A stretch of DNA of 43,085 nucleotides from SICB01 sp037132395. Its GTDB lineage: Bacteria; Patescibacteriota; Saccharimonadia; CAILAD01; BJGX01. This document shows positions 40,022 to 43,085 of this stretch, piece after piece. Location: positions 1 through 43,085 of the forward strand of contig JBAXPC010000003.1 in NCBI GenBank assembly GCA_037132395.1. The letters are read 5' to 3'. Within the stretch, counting starts at the first letter, position 1; each line of letters begins with the position of its first letter. The translations under genes and the position numbers were made by a program. The notes under the pieces are model-generated. The model searched no databases and was not told the origin of the DNA. It was given only the letters and a program-made list of their open reading frames with translations.

Positions 40022-41197
40022 ATGAAATCTAAGGATATACTAAATGACCTGCTAACTCGAAATGTCGAAGACCTGATAGTACGTAGCGAGCTCGAGAAAA
40101 AGCTAAAAAGCGGTAAAAAACTAAGAATTAAGCTCGGAATTGACCCAACCGGATCGAAAATACACATTGGCCGCGCTGTAGCCCTCTGGAAGCTAAGGCA
40201 ATTTCAGGATTTAGGACACCAGATAACATTTGTTGCAGGTACTTTTACAGCCCAAATTGGTGACACATCAGATAAGTTTTCGGAACGAAAAATGCTATCA
40301 AAAGAAGAGGTGGCTAAGAACTTCAAGTCGTACTACCAGCAGCTTTCTGTAGTCCTAGATATGGATAAGGTAGAGATGTTTCACAATGGTGATTGGTTTG
40401 AAAAAATGCAGCTAGATGAGTTTTTTAAGCTTACTAGCTTATTTACTATTCAGCAGATGACGGAGCGCGATAACTTCGCCAAGCGCATTGAGGCTAATAA
40501 ACCGGTCGGATTGCACGAAACGCTCTATGCCCTTCTGCAGGGTTACGATAGTGTCCAGATGAAAACAGATCTTGAAGTTGGAGGTACCGACCAGCTATTT
40601 AATATGCTGGCAGGCCGAACCGTCCAAAAAGCCTACGGCCAGGACCCTCAAAATGTTATGACTTTCCATATCCTAGAGGGTACAGACGGACGCAAAATGA
40701 GTACATCCTGGGGCAATTGTATATTCATTGACGATGAGCCACTCGATATGTACGGCAAAGTAATGACCATTCACGACGAGCTGATACCGGCGTATTTTAA
40801 GCTGGCCACTGACACACCTATGGATGTGGTTGCCCAAATCGAGAAAGGCATGTCGCTCGGCGATAACCCGCGTGACACCAAAGCCAGCCTGGCCCGCACT
40901 ATAGTAGCTCGCTATTACGACAACAAAATAGCTCTAAAGGCCGAAAAAGATTGGGAAAAACAGTTCATAGCTGGCGAGAAGCCATCTGATATCGAAACCT
41001 TCAAAACCAAAAAAGGCTCAGTTATTGATGTTGTGGCTCTCGCTTTTGATGTCAGCAAATCCGAAGCCCGACGACTATTGACTCAAGGCGGAATCAAAAT
41101 TAACGACGAGGTAATAAAGGACGCAGAGCACAAAATATCTGCAGACTGTTTATTACAGCTCGGTAAGAGACGCTACAAAAAAATCAAGATCAGTTAA
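40022..41197 (+). CDS. tyrS: Tyrosyl-tRNA synthetase
   Basis: Class I aminoacyl-tRNA synthetase attaching tyrosine to tRNA-Tyr. 391 residues. The HIGH-type motif is HIGR at 48-51 (DPTGSKIHIGR) and the KMSKS-type motif is KMSTS at 225-229. Tyr-pocket residues are seen in GLHETLYALLQGYDSV, with LEVGGTDQLFN between. The C-terminal S4 RNA-binding domain (AFDVSKSEARRLLTQGGIKI) is present. The length and motif spacing suit the shorter TyrRS form. AAGGAA lies 7-8 nt upstream of the ATG. tRNA-Tyr is not in the window. Confidence 0.97.
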   Translation: MKSKDILNDLLTRNVEDLIVRSELEKKLKSGKKLRIKLGIDPTGSKIHIGRAVALWKLRQFQDLGHQITFVAGTFTAQIGDTSDKFSERKMLSKEEVAKNFKSYYQQLSVVLDMDKVEMFHNGDWFEKMQLDEFFKLTSLFTIQQMTERDNFAKRIEANKPVGLHETLYALLQGYDSVQMKTDLEVGGTDQLFNMLAGRTVQKAYGQDPQNVMTFHILEGTDGRKMSTSWGNCIFIDDEPLDMYGKVMTIHDELIPAYFKLATDTPMDVVAQIEKGMSLGDNPRDTKASLARTIVARYYDNKIALKAEKDWEKQFIAGEKPSDIETFKTKKGSVIDVVALAFDVSKSEARRLLTQGGIKINDEVIKDAEHKISADCLLQLGKRRYKKIKIS

Positions 41198-41219
41198 GGC
41201 TATCGTTTTTTGTTCGTGT

Positions 41220-41225
41220 TAGAAT
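41220..41225 (+). promoter_or_regulatory. -10 box of recG (leaderless type)
   Basis: TAGAAT followed by ATAGCT (6 nt) and then the recG ATG at 41232. Confidence 0.5.
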
Positions 41226-41231
41226 ATAGCT

Positions 41232-43085
41232 ATGACCACTAAAAGTTCGGTATCGAGGCTCAAGGGCGTTGGGCCTATTTTAGAAAAAGCCCTAGCTCAA
41301 GCTGGGATTTTTACAATCGCTGATTTGCTTAATTATTACCCCAGAAGGTGGGATAGCTACTTGGCGATCAAAAGTATTCGTGACATTCAGCCTGGGCTGG
41401 TTAGTTTTGAGGCTAAGGTTGAGCGAGTGGCAATGCGTATTAGCCATCGCAACCGTAGGTTAACAATTACCGAAGCTGTCCTGAGCGATGATACCGGCAC
41501 AATTAAGGCGATATGGTTTAATCAGCCATATCTAGCGCAGACACTTATCGCAAATAACACTTATCGCTTCAGGGGTAACTATGAGTACAAAAACGGCTAT
41601 ATTAGCCTCCAGGCACCGACTTTTGACAAAATCACCACTCGGCCACTCCGACAAGAGATAATACCAATCTACCCCGAAACCAAACAGCTCACCTCGACTA
41701 TTATTAGAAAGCTCATCGCTCAGTGTATTGATGTTAGCGACCAGCTCGAAGACACCCTTCCTGGTGTGATAGCAAAAGACCACGAGCTACTACCGAAATC
41801 AGCATCGATTCGTATCTTACATACCGCCGAGTCGGATGCCCAGCTCGATAGCGCCAAGCGTAGCATTAGCTTTGAGGAGATCTTTGAGCTGGTGTTGACT
41901 GGGCTGGTAATCAAACGAAACATCAAAACCTCCAAGGCTGTCGAGATAGAATATAAACCCGATGTTGCCCAGAAATTCGTAGGTCTGCTAGATTTTGAAC
42001 TAACCCCAGCCCAAAAAAAAGCTGCCCACACGGTCCTAGAGGATATTAGCAAAGACAGCCCGATGAACCGCCTCTTGGAAGGCGATGTTGGTAGCGGCAA
42101 GACTCTAGTGGCCCTAATGGCTTGCGTGATGGCCAAGCAGTCGGGTTATCAGTCTGCAATTATGGTACCAACCGAAATACTGGCTCGACAACACTTTTTA
42201 GGGTCACAAAAACTTCTCGATAGTATTGGCATGAAGTCTGTTTTGCTCATTTCTGATATGAAAAAATCAGACCGAGCAACGACTCTAGAGCTAATCAAAT
42301 CAGGCAAGGTCGATTGTGTAATTGGTACGCACGCCCTAATAAGTAGCGGATTAGAGTACCACAACCTCGGGCTGGTTGTGGTCGACGAGCAACATCGATT
42401 TGGGGTTAATCAGCGCTCAACTCTGAAAGGTAAAGCTAGTTCAATGCCGCATGTCCTGACCATGACTGCCACTCCGATTCCACGCAGCCTGGCGCTAGTG
42501 GTGTATGGCGATCTGGATGTTTCGATTATCGATGAGTTGCCGCCAGGCCGAAAGCCCATCACGACAAAGGTCGTGAAGGACAAAGACCGCATTCATGTCT
42601 ATAAGCACATCGACTCACTAATCGAACAAGGCCAACAGGCCTTCGTGGTTTGTCCGCTAATTTCCGAATCCGATAAGCTTGGAGTCAAGAGTGTCGAGGG
42701 TGAGTTTAGGGTTTTACAACAATCAGTCTTTAGGCACCGTCGCATCGGGCTTATTCATGGCAAGTTAAAATCAGACGAGAAGACGCAAATTATGAGCGAT
42801 TTTAAAGCTGGCAAGCTAGACATGCTAGTGGCAACTTCGGTTATCGAGGTGGGTGTTGATATACCCAATGCCTCAATCATGCTCATCGAGAGCGCCGAGC
42901 GCTTCGGGCTGGCAGCCCTGCACCAGCTGCGAGGCAGAGTTGGTCGAGGCAAGCACCAGTCGCACTGCTACCTATTTACGCCTAGCGACAACCCGGCTTC
43001 GTTAAAGCGGCTCGAAGCCCTCGAGAAGACGAGTGACGGCTTCCGACTCGCCCAGATTGATTTAGAGACGCGTGGGCCAGGCGAA
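41232..43085 (+). CDS. recG: ATP-dependent DNA helicase RecG, 3' end cut by window
   Basis: Branch-migration helicase that reverses stalled replication forks. It is open at the 3' end; 618 codons are visible. The N-terminal wedge/OB region (LKGVGPILEKALAQAGIFTI, LLNYYPRRWDSYL) is followed by the helicase lobes: Walker A LLEGDVGSGKTLVA, motif II VVVDEQHRFG, motif III TMTATPIPRSLAL, motif V ATSVIEVGVDIPNAS and motif VI HQLRGRVGRGKHQS. The C-terminal TRG region begins but is not finished. Its -10 box is 6 nt upstream. The translation is intact with no frameshift. Confidence 0.95.
   Translation, partial: MTTKSSVSRLKGVGPILEKALAQAGIFTIADLLNYYPRRWDSYLAIKSIRDIQPGLVSFEAKVERVAMRISHRNRRLTITEAVLSDDTGTIKAIWFNQPYLAQTLIANNTYRFRGNYEYKNGYISLQAPTFDKITTRPLRQEIIPIYPETKQLTSTIIRKLIAQCIDVSDQLEDTLPGVIAKDHELLPKSASIRILHTAESDAQLDSAKRSISFEEIFELVLTGLVIKRNIKTSKAVEIEYKPDVAQKFVGLLDFELTPAQKKAAHTVLEDISKDSPMNRLLEGDVGSGKTLVALMACVMAKQSGYQSAIMVPTEILARQHFLGSQKLLDSIGMKSVLLISDMKKSDRATTLELIKSGKVDCVIGTHALISSGLEYHNLGLVVVDEQHRFGVNQRSTLKGKASSMPHVLTMTATPIPRSLALVVYGDLDVSIIDELPPGRKPITTKVVKDKDRIHVYKHIDSLIEQGQQAFVVCPLISESDKLGVKSVEGEFRVLQQSVFRHRRIGLIHGKLKSDEKTQIMSDFKAGKLDMLVATSVIEVGVDIPNASIMLIESAERFGLAALHQLRGRVGRGKHQSHCYLFTPSDNPASLKRLEALEKTSDGFRLAQIDLETRGPGE

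Overview
The window is a gene-dense stretch of a small bacterial chromosome. It most resembles a member of the Candidate Phyla Radiation (Patescibacteria), probably Candidatus Saccharibacteria (TM7). The case rests on very short intergenic gaps, reduced-size informational proteins, standard use of TGA as a stop (which argues against Gracilibacteria and Absconditabacteria), and a mix of core genes with CPR-style membrane and coiled-coil proteins. This assignment is inference from gene content, not from a marker phylogeny.

Layout. 1-2605: 3' part of a class II photolyase, a DMT exporter and a small unknown. 2715-6473: uvrC, a 4-TM PF04020 protein, secG and a membrane-anchored peptide-binding protein. 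6479-10622: a secreted Rpf/lysozyme-like protein, an FAD-linked oxidase, tRNA-Leu(GAG), an FMN-binding PNPOx-like protein and folD. 10652-14357 is the accessory region: a coiled-coil gene that runs into an antisense tRNA, five tRNAs (Val, Gly, Phe on minus; Cys, Leu on plus), a small cassette with paired palindromes inserted at a tRNA promoter, small unknown genes and a decayed UvrD-like helicase. 14441-22203: lemA, a membrane protein, ligA, another membrane protein and gatC-gatA-HEPN-like gene-gatB. 22209-23839: MscS-like channel, a TM/coiled-coil protein, a YtxH-like protein and a DUF5665-like protein. 23872-30296: dnaE, rplS (with an acidic tail), a PlsC-like protein, rnhB and yraN. 30297-36823: a non-coding stretch with a promoter-terminator unit, nusA, clpC, radA and a PIN-TRAM protein. 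36960-43085: a PBP1A-type peptidoglycan synthase (minus), tyrS with a possible leader peptide, and the 5' part of recG, which is open at the window edge.

Themes. DNA repair and replication are well represented (photolyase, uvrC, ligA, dnaE, rnhB, radA, recG). Translation quality genes (gatCAB, tyrS, tRNAs, rplS) and the envelope (LemA, PBP, Rpf-like, SecG, MscS) make up most of the rest. Two regulatory styles alternate. Some genes have a Shine-Dalgarno sequence. At least eleven genes, plus a candidate leader ORF, instead have a TANNNT -10 box only 6-9 nt before the start codon, which implies leaderless mRNAs. UvrC and LigA have both lost the complete cysteine sets that normally bind an Fe-S cluster and zinc respectively. 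The observations I find most worth pursuing are the palindrome-bounded cassette at the tRNA-Val promoter, the leaderless start architecture, the membrane-anchored HEPN-like protein inside the gatCAB operon, and the short promoter-terminator unit before nusA.
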